Shown here piece by piece: positions 23,120 to 36,800 of a stretch of 64,000 bases of DNA. This stretch comes from Deuterostichococcus epilithicus (taxonomy: Eukaryota > Chlorophyta > Trebouxiophyceae > Prasiolales > Stichococcaceae). A program made the position numbers and the translations under genes. Under the pieces are notes generated by a model. That model saw nothing but the letters and a program-made list of their open reading frames with translations. It was not told the origin of the DNA and made no database searches. The stretch is taken from contig JAVTLE010000001.1 of the NCBI GenBank assembly GCA_033439295.1, positions 372,001-436,000 on the forward strand, in the 5' to 3' direction. Within the stretch, counting starts at the first letter, position 1. Every line of letters begins with the position of its first letter.

Positions 23120-25079
23120 TCATGTGTAGAAGATGGCGCACATGGGCAGGCCCTCGAGGCTGGGCTCGGGCGACAGGCGGCGCTCGAAGTCGTCCAGCCC
23201 CGCCTCCTCCTCTGTCTCCATGTCGGAGTCCAGGTCTGGGCGCACGGGTTTCAGGGATTTTAGTGGGAGAGTTGTTGCCGAAACAGCGCCGCCTTCAGAC
23301 GAACAATCAGCGCAACAGGCAGGCAGGCGGCGCTCGTCAAGGCGCGCCTGTGCTGTTGGCGGCACTGCAGGCTTGAGGGTTTGTGCTCCGGAGGCTGGGG
23401 AGCAGGGTTCCAGGGTTCCAGGCCAAGGGCATCGCCGGAACTCGCAAGCCGCTGGCGCATGCACCGCTGGTCACCCGGCTCCACACCCCGGCAGCTGCTG
23501 CCACCCTCAGTCAGCGGGCTGGCAGTCGGACAACCGTGGACATGGGCAGCAAGCGAGGGCGCGCACCGAGGGAGCGCTTGGAGCCGCGCGACCGGGCCTT
23601 AAAGTGCGACTGCGGCGTGCCCATAGAGTCGGCGGAGTGGGTGCTGGCCGGGCAGGGGCCACTGCCGTCGCCGCCGGCGCCCCACTCCGGCCCCAGCGGC
23701 GGCGGCACGAACACCTCCTCCTCCTGTGCAGCAGGCGGCCCACCAGGGCGCACGGGTCAGCAGCCCGGCAGAAGTACGATTCCCGTGGGCCCGGGCGGGC
23801 GCCTGTGCAGACTTGCTTCCAGGAGGGACAAACTATCAGGGCGGCTGCTGCTGCTGCTGCTGCTGACGGCCAGCAGCGGCTGGGCGCCGAGTTGGAGGGA
23901 GACCGTCAGTGACTCTGCCTTGCGCACTGATGCTGCCCATTCACGACCTTTTGTCATTCACGCGCACGGCACCCACCGGCATCTTGTCCTGTAGCTCAGC
24001 CAGCTTGTACTTGCGGAAAGGCTTGTCGACGAAAGGGTTGTCGCCCAAAGCCACTCCATTTTCGTTGTGCGAGTCCAATTTGCGCTTGAGCGTGGAGTTC
24101 CAATGGTTTTTCACGCTGTTGTCCGTCCGCGCATGCAGCAGCTTGCTGATGTCCGCCCACTTGTTGCCGTTGCTCTGCGCGTGTGAACAGGGCAACGATT
24201 GTCGGAAACTGTAAGCGCAGCCCAGCGAGCTGGGCAGTCAGGGAGTACCGCGGCCAAACAACATGCAGCAGATGTGTATGTGCCTCAACAACAGTAGGGC
24301 GCATGGAGTGGGGCGCCTCATTGAATGTGTTTGATTACGGCAAATGGTTGATCTTGCAGGGAGAGGAGAGCCCGGCTCTGGAAGGGACCCAGAACCGTAA
24401 GCGGGATCATTCCAAGGAAGCAAGCTGGATAAAACACTTGATCTCTCGAGACGCGCCTCATTTGCTTTGATGATGACGGCGTCCTCCCAGTGTGTGAACG
24501 GCCCGCGGTTGACACATGGGTCCAGCTGGTTGCACCACCTGCGGCAAATTGGCAACCAGGGCATCAGTTGTCACCTCGTTGCTTCTGAGATGAGGCACGC
24601 CGCGGTGCGTTAAGCAGCAACAGCCGGCAATCGGTTGAGGGGCAATCAGTTGAGGCGCAGCCCATGTGCCAGCCTTGGCACAGCAGCAGCTTGGCACAAC
24701 AGGGCAACTGCACTGCAATCCCACAGTTATTCCCGAGATGGTCGCCAACGACACTGCCCAGGCACATGATGCATCCTGAGGGCAATGGGAGGGTTGACAT
24801 TGCAGCAGTCAGGAAGGCCGCGGCAGGCTAGCCCTTTGCTCGCACAGCTCGAGGGCACTGGACACACGAACGGCGACTGGGCGCACAGAACGTGAAAGTT
24901 GGCCCTGAACCGAGCCGCAGGGCGCACCGAAGGCGGCAGGACTTGCCGCAGCGGCCCGGGATGTCCTGCGCGATGAGGGACCAGCCGCGGGGGCCATGTT
25001 CCGCCACCAGCAACTTCAGGGCCTCATCCTCCTCCGGGGTCCAGGCGCCCCTCTTGATGGTGTCGCCCGCCGACGACAT
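23120..25079 (-). CDS. R2R3-MYB transcription factor
   Basis: Five exons: 25079-24928, 24538-24457, 24174-23977, 23723-23567 and 23235-23120, together exactly 234 codons plus stop. The R2 repeat starts [17 protein letters not shown] and ends [17 protein letters not shown]. The R3 repeat starts [16 protein letters not shown] and continues [20 protein letters not shown] then [11 protein letters not shown], the DNA-recognition helix. As is usual in R3, the first Trp is replaced (Phe). After the repeats come [12 protein letters not shown], an acidic [11 protein letters not shown] piece and a C-terminal [16 protein letters not shown] segment that may be an activation domain. It should act in the nucleus; targets are unknown. 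The intron inside R3 begins GC (gcgcgt): only this donor gives the R3 spacing (KANE|SNGNKW) seen in other MYBs. Start chosen at MSSAGD; an in-frame Met lies 7 codons upstream. Confidence 0.92.
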
Positions 25080-27005
25080 GCTGCCCTGCAGGTGCATCAC
25101 AGTCGACCGTTCATTGCAGGCCGAATGTGGGAACCGGTGGCTGTGCTGTGCTGCCGCCCTGGTCTCGCAGACTGCGGCACGAAGAGGGTGACAGCTGACA
25201 CCTGCTCGGCCGGTCGCATGGATAAAGTTGCAGGACCCACTGGGGCTTTGTCCAGGGTGACAGCCAGGAAACGCCAGGAGGATGCGCCAGGAAACCTAAT
25301 CGCAATGACGAGATTGACAGACAGCAACCACGCACGTCCAGTCTGCAAGGGCTATTTGCGGGCGCGTGCGTCAATTACTTAGCACGGAAACAGTTGGAAG
25401 TCCAAGGCGCGAAACAAAAGGACAGCATGGCTCGGCGCCGCATGACGCGGTATGACTCAGATAGCGGTGCAGCAGACAACCGAAGCGTGAGGCACGCGAC
25501 GACGTTTCCCGACCTTTCGAACGCCCAGAAAGATTCAAACATGAAGGGTGACTGCAGCCGACAAGGCTGCGCCGAAGCCGCGGACTCGCAAAGTGCGTCA
25601 GCGGTCCGGTCTTGCACGTCATGTCTGACAACTACCGGTGCACACCCGTTATGACATCTAAATAAAATCACAACAGGGCAGATCGCGCCCGGATCGATGC
25701 AAGATTATGTCTGACTGTATCTCAGGTAGCCGAGGAATGTTCCACTGCCAAGAAGGCTCCGTTCGGCAACACAAGTCCACCTAGGGCGTGCTGCGCAGTT
25801 TTGACTCAGAGGATGAAGACTTGCTGCGGATCGCGCCTGCGCCAGCCCGCAGCAAGCTTCGAAAGCATGAACATACCCAAGAAAGACGTGTGGCATGTTC
25901 TCAAAGTGGCGCACCGCGCGGTTGCGGCAGTCGCGACAGGGCACGTTGTCGACGCGCAGGTGACTGTAGCAGCCACCGGGGTCCGCGCGTGGCACTGACC
26001 GCCGCTTCTTGCAGCCCTTCGAGCCCCTCGAGACTGCAAGCAAATCACGCCGGAAGCTCGACATGTTGCACGCGCGCAAAGTGTGAGGTGGAATGACGGG
26101 GTCGCGCGAGTCTCGGAGTCTCGAGTCTTGTGCGCGCAGCAGTCTGCCAGTCCCCAGAATCGGATTCCCGTCAGCTGGCGAATGAAAGGCGCTCACTCCC
26201 TTCATTCCCCTTGCCGACAATTGCTGCCCCGTGAAGCCAACACTGCAGTGTCCAGGCATGATCACAATGTTTGAATATGGTCCAATCACCCAGCATGCAG
26301 CCCCGAGCATACCAGACTATCGATTGGACGCCCGGCTCTCTTCGCCAGGAGGTCCGGTTATCCCCATGCACGTGTGCCGCGACACTCTGAAGCATGGCGC
26401 ATAGCAATGTGCCAAGCGACCAAAGCATGCCACCATTCAATGGGACGCAGTCGCAGCTCGACACGCGCCGCCTAAAGACACTTTGGAAACGCCATCCCAC
26501 GTGATTCGCCACAGGCGTGCGCGCAAAAGAACGCTGTGTGGATCCTGGTAGGAAGACCAATGCATACAGCGCTGCTTGCATCGCCTGGAAGACGATGGAC
26601 CCCACACGATACGCTGTGCCTCAGTACAGCGAGGTCACCTGGTCCACGATGCAGCCCCAGAGAAAGTAGGTGTCAGAGCTGCAGCATGCACCTGCCCGTC
26701 TCGAATGCCTCCAGCTCCTTAGGTGCTGCTGTTCCCTCACCGCTGTCTGCCCAGCCGCGATCCGGGGTTCTGCAGCATTGGCGTGCCAGCGATTGCGTGG
26801 ACCGTCGCGTGCTAAGGGCACGTTGTCCACTGCACCTTGCTGAGAGCTCCTACGCGATGCAGATCGATCAGCACGAATGGCTGCGTACCCTCTGCTGCGG
26901 CACGTGCGCAAGAAATGTGCAACATGCGAGGCCCGAACTCATCTGCTGTGCCGTGCTTTGTAAACAGGGGAATATGAATGGCTGGCCTGCTGAGGGAATT
27001 TCGCT
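25080..27005. other. Intergenic, lower-GC stretch
   Basis: This contains the MYB promoter side. Several frames of 80-200 codons exist (for example 25705-26310 and 26171-26605, minus) with scattered Cys and Arg but no recognisable domain or splice structure. I report no gene here. Confidence 0.4.
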
Positions 27006-29605
27006 TTAGTTCTGTAATGTGATTTCTGTGATTTCTTCCTCACTCTTTCTGTTTGCCTCCAATTCTTCTCTAAATGAGCCACGCTTCCACCGCTGAAAGG
27101 TAAGCGCGTCCATTTTTCTCTCCCCGTTCTTCTTTTGTCGCAACTCCAACACATCTCCAAGACACGTGCAGCCTGAGCCCCCGCTTCGCCTACTGCCCAG
27201 CAAGGCACCCTTCTTTTGCACTTTTCTGCTGCCGCCACGCAATGGCTGGCTCGGTGCCGCCGCCGCCGATTCATATGGTGCCGCCGCCGCAGGCTGGCTC
27301 AGCGCTTCCGGCTCACTTGGAGCTGCTGCCGATGCCTGGCTGCTGATGGCATCGTGCCGTGCTGCTAGCGTGCAATCATTGCTGTGGCCACCACCGCCGC
27401 CGCCGACGCCGCCGCCGCCGCCATCCCGCGCTTGCCCAGCTGCTGGCTGGTTATCAGCAGAGCCACTATCGTCGGTGTGTTTGGTCGTGCTGATGCGTGA
27501 TCGGCTCTAACGGCTGCGCCTGACGCCCCCGGATTGCGCAGCAACTGCCGACGCTCGAGCGCAGAGCTCTGGGGCCTCTGCCCTGCCGCACCTGTTGCGC
27601 CTCGACCTGTAGCAGAGTCCAGCAGCCCAGCGCTAGCTGGGCAGGCGACGAAAAGGAGCAAGCAGAAGAAGCTGCAGCGGGGCCCCAGAGCCCAACCAGA
27701 GCCCTCATATAATTGGTGTTGCTGGCGGGGACATAGCGACGTCGTGAGGACCTGTATGAAGACATTTGACTGCAGCATGCCAGGCCCATTGTTTGATGGT
27801 GGCCGCCTGGACGGCGGCTGCCAACGATGCACCCTTCTGTCCTCCTCCTACGACGCATACACAGCGGCCACCTCGGCGCCATCACTGGCGCCCGCCCCCG
27901 CCAACCCCACCGCCGCCATTGCCCATGGCAGCCCAGGCGGCCGCGGCCCTGCTGGCCGCAGCCCGGCCTCCGGCCGCGGCGGCTCCGTTCCGCCGGGCGC
28001 CGCGGCTAGGGGGCGGCCGCCCGCCTTGCCCACGCCGCCTCATCGTGTGGAGCATCAGTGGGGATATCAGCATGGCTTAGGCGGGGGCAAGACAATACTT
28101 GCAGACGGCAGACGACTACTCATGTTGTCGGAGATGCAGACCAACACTGACCTCGCTGACAACCAATTCTGGTGATTTCGACATCTTCACCGTTCCTGCC
28201 AATAAGGGGTAGCGACCAGGCCTGCTGCTAGCAGTAGGCGCAGCGCAGCCTACAACACTCATCGACTGCAATACAAGGACGAGACCTCATTCGTCTTTGG
28301 GTTAGGCTATCTGATGCAGCAGCGGCGCAGCCGCCGTGGTCAATCGTTGCGGCACATCTGCCGCCGGCGGGATCGCCGCAGCTGGAGACAAAATCGGCTC
28401 AGGAAAGTTTGACCCTGGCAACGCTGGCAGCGGCTGCCTCAAAACGGCGCGGCGGTGCTTCCCGGCAACATCAGCGCCAGGGTCGATCGACGCTCACATG
28501 ACCCAGCCAATGCGCTGCTGCCAGCTGGCGCGCATGCCCAGCGGGGCTGCACTGGCACCATCGCTATTGACAAATGGTTGCGCTTTGCTGCGCCTGTGCC
28601 AACAGACAGGGCTGGCGCTGTGCACCGGCCTAATGGAAGGCGATGCGCGCAGTGCGCCAACCTACAAGCAGCACACCGGTACGAAGCCCTCTCGCCTGGA
28701 CCATCTCATTCCTGGCGACGCCAGCAGCATTCCGCCAGCTGTGCTGCAGCACCGTGGACGAGCAGGGCGGCTCACAGCACTTGCCGCTGACAGCATCGTG
28801 CGACATGCCATTTGCTGTGCCCACTGCCGCGGCGCCAGCGCCGACACCCTTCTCATGCGCCGGACCAGGCATACGGAGCAGCAGCAGCGCTATGCGCCGG
28901 CCGTCGGCAGCTATAACCATCTTGCCGCAACATCAGAGAAGACCAACATGCAACACGCCTCGGTGCTGGTGTTCGGAGCTGTGTCAGACACCGCGGCGGC
29001 CAGCAAGCATGCCCCTGAGACTGATGCAACCAGTAGAGCCAGGGCGACCCAGGCGGTTCTCAGACTTGCAAGTCGACGCGCTGCATACCCGCGTATGGCA
29101 GCTGCAGCACCAGCCTGGCCACAGCCTGCAGCTGCAGGTCCTAGAGGGCGGGTACAAGAGCCTGGTGAGGCCGAGAATGCTGGCGCTGCAATCTGATAAT
29201 TTGCCCGCCGAATAATGAAATGTGCCCTGACTGGGAACAAAAACCTTGAGCTTGAGGGCTTTGACAAGCTGTCCGCTGTGTATGTCCTTCAGCGCAGAAG
29301 ATCGAGCTCAGAGCTGCGCTGCTAAAGAAGCTCATCGAGAGTGAGCACATATATACAGAGAACGCCCGAAGGTCCGCCGTCATCCGTGCGGCTGCAGACC
29401 TCGGTCAGTGCCTGCCTTTCGGCAGGCAGCTTGTGCATTGTCGACTTGCCACCCGGAGGCCTGTCACTCGAGCTGCTGCTGCTAGCTTGTAGAACTGATG
29501 AACAAGCTTCTCCATTATTGCTGGCAGGAGCAGGCTTGCTTCTTCGACCACAGTTTCCGCCTGGCCCGCCACTACCTGGTTCCTCGGAAGCTCGTAATTT
29601 GCCAT
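27006..29605 (-). CDS. Unrecognised low-complexity protein, model incomplete
   Basis: The best-supported part is the last exon, about 27507-27006. It is an open frame of some 165 codons ending in TAA. It starts with polar residues (TTKHTDDSGSADNQ), passes a Gly run, then SSQASAAAPSEPEALSQP, and ends in a basic/acidic helical tail (RWKRGSFREELEANRKSEEE). A possible first exon begins at 29605 (MANYELPRNQVVAGQAETVV ... IMEKLVHQFYKLAAAAR). The middle (27.5-29.4 kb) has long open frames on both strands and cannot be resolved by eye. I do not recognise a family, and whether the two ends belong to one gene is a guess. The candidate start overlaps the start of the F-box gene on the other strand. Confidence 0.3.
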
Positions 29606-32600
29606 GAAAGCCCGCAGAGCCGCGGCTCACACTGCAGCAAGCTCCCCTGCAGACGCGATGCAGATACTGGATCTGCCGTCAGACCTGCAGCATCGCATTC
29701 TGGAGGACGTCTTCAACAACGCTGCCAGGTGCTCGTGCTGGCAAAAGACCAGCCTCACTCTGCATGGATCCTGCAATGTCTGTACCTGTAGTGTGCGAAG
29801 TAACGTCATTGCAGGTGCCTGTTCAGCTCATCGCAGCTCGTTGTGATGGCCTCCTTGTGCCTGCTGCATGCAGGGATGGATCACCCGCCGCCGCGCTTGA
29901 GGCGGCCCGCCGCACATGCAAAGGCTGGCATACTGCCATCGACGCACTGGTGCACAGCCTGCAGCCGTACAGCATGACGCTGGATCTCTGCCCGAAGTTT
30001 CCGCTTCTGGAGCTGCTGGATCTCAGCATGGCCGGCAGCTCCGGTAGGCTGGAGCCAGCGGCGCTGCAGCAGCTGCCGGAGAAGCTGCCAAATGTGGCCA
30101 GCTTGAAACTGGATGGCTGGAGGTGAAGCTTTCCTGTCTGTCAGATGCCTTGTTGTCGCGGTTGCTAGCTCGCATTTGCTTGGCGAGCGTGCTGTTGCAT
30201 GCCCGAGAGGCCGAGAGTGATGCACATGCCCGAGAGGCCGAGAGTGATGCACATTAAAGCCTGCTCTGGCGGGTGCATCATGGTGCATGGCTGAGCTCTT
30301 CTGCTTGCCAGTGCTGCAGGTACAAGGGTGACATTGCAGCCGCTGACGTCCTGGCATACGTTGCCGCCCTGCCGCGCCTCATGCACTTGTCGACCAGGGA
30401 TTGCAGCTGGCTGTGGGCCGGTGTGACTCCAGCCACCATTGCGCCGCTGGCTGCAAGATTGACATCCCTGGGCACCGCCTCCTGCGGCCCTTGCCTCGGC
30501 GATAGCGAGCTGGGAACTTTGGCAGCCCTTTGGAGCCTTGAGGCCCTGGACCTTTCGCGAAACGATGACATCTCTGCCGCAGGTAGCGGCCCTGCTGGCT
30601 TGTCTGCTGTTCCGTTCATCAGACCAACACGATGAACAACGTGCTGCACCCTTTTGGTCTGCTTGAATGCCCCGCACCACCTAGGACACTGGCTCGCTCG
30701 ACTGAGGGGCTTATCTCGACCGTCACTCACGCTGTGTCACCCTCCTGGTGTGCAGGCATCAGGGGCCTTGTGCCGGCGCTTGCGCACAGCTTGCGCTCCC
30801 TGAGGCTTGCAGGGCTTCGGGAGACGGTCGCCTGTCCCGCTGACGTGCTGCAGCTGACCAAGCTCACCTGCCTTGACCTGATGGACTCGAACCTGGACGA
30901 GGGGCTCGCAAGTGGCATCTCCCAGCTGCGCCGCCTGCAGCAGCTGCACATTCTCCTCAAGGGCCGCACCTCAGGCACGTTGACAATTGGTCCTGTCTGC
31001 AGGTCCTTCGGTTCGTCCCTGCAATGGTCATTGCAGCAAAAGACGCAGTCGTGTGCGGACTATGGTTGCCATTGACGAACTGCATGTTGCAACAGTTGGC
31101 GCCTGCAAACAGGCACATGACGGAAGTGTCTGCCGTATATACAGAGATCGGAGTGCCTGCGCTTGCAGCAATGACCTGCCTGCGCGATCTGCAGCTGGAT
31201 GTCTCTAATTGCCTGACGCAGCTGTCGGTGCTTTCTGGCATGACTGCTCTGGCGCTGTCAGATCCTGCGGTGAGCAATCCATCCCTGTCGGATCTTTGAT
31301 CTTATCATCAAGGATCCAGATGAAGCGTGCTCCGGTGCGCGGTGGTGCCATGTCTCTGCAACTGTATCATGTCCGGGATATTTCAAGAGGCGGCGGGTCA
31401 GCCGTTGTGCGCATGCAGGACGACTATGACATTGCCAAGGTGCTGCAAGGCTGCTCGAGCCTCAGGGACCTGGCCATCTGCGGCATTAATCACTGGGAGC
31501 AGCTGCTGCCGGCTGTGCTGCCGCTGCTCCACGGCGTCACTTCCTTCACCATGGCGCACTGCAGGGGCCTGGACTCAAGGTGGGGGATCGCGACTTGCCT
31601 GCCTGCCACAGCAGACATGCATCTCTGGTGTTAAATTCTGCCGAGGATCCAGCCGCATGCAAACAAAAGGCCGATCAGAACGATGCACTGCTGCGCACCA
31701 GCATCAGTGGAACGCGCCTCCCCCTGTGGCCAGCATGTGTGCCCGCCCCAGCTTCATTCAGCATCATGATTGGACGTCACAGCATGCTTCACAGCTGCTC
31801 CTTTCTGACCTTGCTGGTCCATTCGATCCGCCTGAACCGCAGCGCATGGACAGAGCTGTGCGCGCAGCTGGGCAGCGCCGCCCGCCTGCAGCTGGTGCAC
31901 TGCCCGACGCTGGACGACGGCGGCATCGCCGAGCTGGCCAACCTGCAGCAGCTCAAGACCCTGGACCTGACGGGCACTCCGGGCATGTCTGAGGACCTTG
32001 GGCCGACCCCCTGGCTGCCGCTGTCACGCCTGACCGACCTCACGGCCCTGGTTCTCGACACTAACGAGGTGGCCAGCTTCAGGCAACATATTCCATCCAA
32101 TAGCAAAGACAACTCACGGACTGTGGACGATGCGTGTGCGTACCCGAGTACGACGGCGAAAGTAATAATTGTTATACTGCCCTGTGAATCTCCTCTCAGC
32201 GGCGGCCGATGCTCTGAGGACTTCGCTTCATGATACCATAACGCATTGGTGGACAGGGGGCCACTCCACTGCCTGCAAGCTGAGCAGCGCGGCGGGGGCG
32301 GGCACCATGCATTTGGCATGGCAGCGCACGCATGCGGCAGGCCCTGCTCTGCCGAGGTTATGCATGGCTTGTCGGGCAACCCCGAGAAGCTTGCAGCTCT
32401 TCTGAGTTCGTTGCAGCCCTGCTGACGCCTCTGCCGCATGCACCCGCAGGTCTACGAGGCGGACGCTGCCGCCCTGACAGGCCTGCGCAAGCTGCGGCAC
32501 CTGAACCTGAGGGACAACGAGCTCCACGACGCCACACTTGAGCCCATCGGCCGCCTGACGCAGCTGGAGGACCTGAACATCAGCGCCAACGAGGAGCTGA

Positions 32601-33144
32601 CAAACGACTGCCTGCTGCACCTGAGCGGCCTGCAGCGCCTGACGCGGCTGACCGCCGAGGACTGCCGCGGCCTTGACCACAGGTGGGTGCAATTATCACT
32701 GCCAGATGTGAAATGATCGACAGTCGTTTAGGTTTTGGCGAGCGCCTCTGTCTGTCATCCGCACAAGTCGCGACTCCGCATGCGTGGATGGCAGCACCAG
32801 TACGTGTAGTACCAGCAGGTTCGGAGCAATGCTGGCATGTCACCCTTGCATGCATGCATCGCATGGCACGTCACCCTTGCATGCGGCATTGCCTATGGTC
32901 ATGCTCCCAGGCCGTAGTGCTGTACCCGGTTGACAGTGCACCATAGAGGCGCGCCCCAGGACCAACACCCGCTGTTGGGCTTGCCCGCAGCGGCATGCGG
33001 GCGCTGACGGGGCTGCGAGCGCTGCGCGTGCTGAACCTCGAGGGGTGCGGTGTTATTCCTCTGTACCAGCTGGCCGAAGATTTCAAGATCGACCCCGTCA
33101 TCGACATTGGCTTCCACCCGAACGTCCACGTCCACCTGCTCTGA
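29604..33144 (+). CDS. F-box/leucine-rich-repeat protein
   Basis: Nine exons: 29604-29728, 29874-30122, 30320-30582, 30756-30974, 31169-31269, 31320-31579, 31843-32068, 32450-32682, 32991-33144, encoding 609 residues. An F-box-like helix pair lies near residues 19-60 (MQILDLPSDLQHRILEDVF ... ARRTCKGWHTAI). More than ten leucine-rich repeats follow, for example LPNVASLKLDGWRYKGD, LWSLEALDLSRNDDIS, LTKLTCLDLMDSNLDEG, LQQLKTLDLTGTPGMS, LRKLRHLNLRDNELHDA and LRALRVLNLEGCGV. Such proteins are usually the substrate-binding part of SCF ubiquitin ligases, with Skp1 binding the F-box; the substrate is unknown. The intron after 30974 starts GC (gcacgt). The true start may be the Met at 29658, which opens the F-box directly. 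Confidence 0.85.
30198..30251 (+). repeat. 27-bp exact tandem repeat, two copies, in an intron
   Basis: Two identical 27-bp units (30198-30224 and 30225-30251) lie in the second intron of the F-box/LRR gene. No function is apparent. Confidence 0.9.
32835..32890 (+). repeat. Short tandem repeat in the last intron of the F-box/LRR gene
   Basis: Two related units share a GTCACCCTTGCATGC core, separated by about 30 bp, within a run of GCATGC words. Confidence 0.75.
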
Positions 33145-33896
33145 GTTGCGCCGAGTAAAATTTGGAGGAATGGAGGCACTACTTAGATTGAAGAACAGGA
33201 TGGAAAGCTGAAGCTGTCACATGTCATGACGGACGGCGGCCATTGCCGCACCATAATGTCGTCCACGCAGGAAGCTGGGACGCTTAGGATTCTTATTGTC
33301 TTTCGGCAGATGCTTTCGGCAAGCTCGATCTTAGATGAAGGACGAAAGCTCCAGCTCTTTCCTATCATCTACAGCAGTAGGCGTGCTAGGGCATTTTGGC
33401 TGCTGGTCAGAATGGTACGTTTGGGTATGTAGCAGTGCGGATGACCGTGCGCGCGGCAGGAAGCCGACCTACGACAAGACGCCAGCATCATGTTCCGTTC
33501 CGGTTCGATGCCACTTTTGATAGCGAGGTGCAAACGAGTGTCATCTGAGCCCGGCTGGCAGTGAAATATTCACATCCGCCAGAGTTTCCACCATGCAAGG
33601 CCGCCGCAGAAAGAGCTTCGAAATTCGTCCTGGCTCTTCACCAGGGGGATACAAATTCCTCCTTCGGTTGCTAATTTCCAAAGCTGGATGGTGATGAGTT
33701 GCGTTTGCTGGGCGCAGGCATCGCCTCAACACATCACGGTGGTGTGAGTGCATACGAACGTCTGTCAACGAGTGCATCTGTGCGTCTTGTGCTTTGCTCT
33801 GTGACACCATTTTTCCAGCATCTGGAGGCTGACAACGCCAACTCCACCGGTGAACGGAGCCAGGAATCGCCGGTTACCTGCCGGTCGTCGTGTGGC
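33145..33896. other. Intergenic between F-box/LRR and RPN6 genes
   Basis: The two flanking genes run in the same direction, so this should hold the RPN6 promoter and 5' UTR. An open frame upstream of the RPN6 start is in frame with it but has no coding character. No motif is called. Confidence 0.45.
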
Positions 33897-36800
33897 ATGG
33901 CCCAGAAGGGCCTGTCAGACGCTTATGACGCCGCAGTCAAAGCGCAGGCGAACAGCCCAGCAGAGTCCATCAGGCTGTACAGGGATATCGCGCTTGGCAG
34001 CCACCCAAACGATGCAGACTCCATCAAGGTGAGACCTCATACACACTGGAATGGCGCTGCAATATGTAAAGAGACCGGGCAGCCAGCAGAATCACCCCTG
34101 CGCAGTGAAGTCGGATGCTTCGAGAGTTACCGGGGGGGACCCGAGTACAGCAAACGCAACGCAGCTTGTAGGCTGTTGACAACGCATCACGGCTGATGTC
34201 GTGTTGTCCGCACCACGATTCCGACTCCGGCTTGATGAGTGCACGCCGTCCAGATGCCGCGTACCTGCCGGATGTCAGGCCGCTAGTCGTCTGCAAGGTC
34301 TGCCAGTCTGCTGTTCAGCGGACACTCTGCAACGGCGCTTTCGTGTGCTTTCGATGTGGCAGGTGCGGTGGCGCAGCAGTTCCCGTGCAGGATCTGGCAG
34401 GCAGGACGGTAGCACGGCGCGTTGCCCGGACGCTCCGTCAAACGAGTGCTCAACTCTGCTCTTCTGGTCGACGCAGGTGAAGGAGAATGCGGTGACAGGC
34501 CTGGCGGACGTGTACGCCAAGCAGAAGGACGCGCAGGCTTTGCGCGGCCTGCTGTCGGAGCTGCGCCCACTGTTCGCCGCCATCCCAAAGGCAAAGACCG
34601 CAAAGCTGGTCCGCAACCTCATTGAGGCCATCTCGCGGGTGCCCGACTCCACGCAGCTGCAGGTGAGCATGTGCCACTCCTGAACGACGCGTGTGCATGT
34701 TGACCGTCGTCCGTCTGTGGCGTCTGAAGTGGTGTAAGTTTGCAGTTGAACATGGGGAGGTTTGATTGGAACAGTGCTGACAGAAGGCTGCCGATGATGC
34801 CACCCGCGAGCGGCGCCCGAACGGCCTCCTGGAAAGCCGCTGGCGAGTTGATCGCGGTGTCCTCCCCCTGCTGCCGCGCAGCTGGACGTGTGCCGGGAGC
34901 AGGTGGAGTGGGCGACGGCGGAGAAGCGCACCTTCCTGCGTCAGCGCATAGAGGCGCGGCTCGCGGCGCTGCACCTGCAGAACAAGGACTTCCCCGCGGC
35001 GCTGACCCTCATCGGCAAGCTGCTCACGGAGGTGGGTGGGGGTAGAACACGCACAGTGAGACGGTTTCTTTGCTAAGTTGCCATGTGGCGCCCGGACCAT
35101 GAGCCGCGGCGCATGCCGCATGTGCCTGGAAGCTCTGCCGCACCCGCCCAGGCCCCTGCTGGGGCCCGCCGCCCGCTGACGCCCCCTGTCCTGCGGCGAG
35201 CACTGCTGCTGCCTGGCAGGCGCAGCCACCCTGCCGCCGTGCTCCACTGCAACTGACGGCATCACACGCCAGGAGACTGAGCCAAGGAACCGGCGCCACC
35301 ACACCACTTCTGTGCGCACGAAGTGGCAGGCGACCTTGCCATTTTGCTGGCGCAGTGGCTCATGTGGTGGCTCGACGACAATCGGCTCCTTCAGCACTCG
35401 TTCAAGAGCCATTCGCTTCCCCTCAAGAGTCATGTGTTGACATGTTTTTCACATCGCTCACATATCAACGTAGTGTATCTCTCTTTTCTCAGGTCAAGCG
35501 GCTGGACGACAAGCTGCTATTGGTGGAGGTGCACCTGCTGGAGAGCCGCACACACGCCGCGCTGCGCAACCTGCCGAAGGCCAAGGCGGCGCTCACGGCG
35601 GCGCGTGCCGCCGCCAACGCGATCTATGTGCCGCCCACGCTACAGGTGAAGAAGGGTTCTGGTGGGCGGCCTGGTGCTGCTCAGGCGGGACCGGGAGCCC
35701 GGGTGGACGCCTGCGGCGGCGCGTCAAGCGGCATGCACCGTAGCTGCTTCGTTGCTTGCTCCTCATGCCGCCTTGCGTGTCCCACGTTTCATCGAAGCAC
35801 CAGCTTCTGCTAGCATCAGCAACTCTCCGGTGCAGGTCCATTGCCCTCCGTCCATCCTCCCTGTGTGCGACTGACCCGCACACCTTCTGGCCGAGCAGTC
35901 GGAGATCGATACACAGAGCGGGATTCTGCACGCGGAGGAGCGGGATTACAAGACCGCCTACTCCTACTTCTACGAAGCCTTTGAGGTGGGTGGCTCGAAT
36001 ATTAAGCCTTGCTGCTGGCTGGCGGCTGACTGGACATCTCTTGCCGTGCCTTCTGCCCACAAACTCAAGCCGCCGGGAGGCAACGGGACAGATCGACCTG
36101 GGAAGGGCGCGGCGGGTTGCCGCCTGCAGACATGTGCACACAAGGGACATGCCTCAGAAGTAGGAGTGGGGCTAGGCTGCGCCCTTGTCGATTTCAAGAC
36201 GGCGCTGAGGACACCGCTAGGTCTGACCAGATGGCAAACTTGCCCGGGACGCTCCGGCAGACGCTCATTACCCTTGTCAATGTATTGCAGCTTAGTTCTG
36301 CATACCCTTTGCCTGCAGGCGCTTAACACGCTGGATGCGCCAGAGGCAGTGGGCCGCCTCAAGTACATGCTGCTGTGCAAGATCATGACCAGCAAGTCGG
36401 ACGCCGAGGAGATCCCTGCCATCATCTCCTCCAAGGCGGGTCTCAAATACGCCGGTGCGGCACCCAGACCCCAGTATCCTGTTGTTCCGGCATTGGCGTC
36501 TCCTCCCAGGCCGCCTCATGCAGATGCGGGTTGAGGGGGTTCGGCTACAGCGCCACATTCCCTTGCTGCTTGTCTGTATGAAATGCAAACGAGGTCGTAT
36601 CCAGGCACCCACACAGCTGTCACCCTGTGACGACGCCCATGTACAGTGCGAGCAAGCTTGACAGTGTGCGCCGTCAGGCGCGGGCAGACAGCGGGAACCA
36701 GTGCTGTGAAAGTACCCGTTTCTTGTCAGGAGGTCCCCACCTGGTGCATCCTCGAAGTTGTACGGCTGCCTGGCGACATGCACCAACAGTCTCCATTGAA

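Noticed and set aside
25705-26310. Cys/Arg-containing minus frame resembling a zinc-binding segment
   Set aside because: The Cys/His spacing fits no family I know, and no neighbouring exons extend it.
28336-29196. 286-codon plus-strand frame
   Set aside because: Open on both strands with no recognisable domain. It is adjacent to the unresolved minus-strand gene, so I could not choose a strand.
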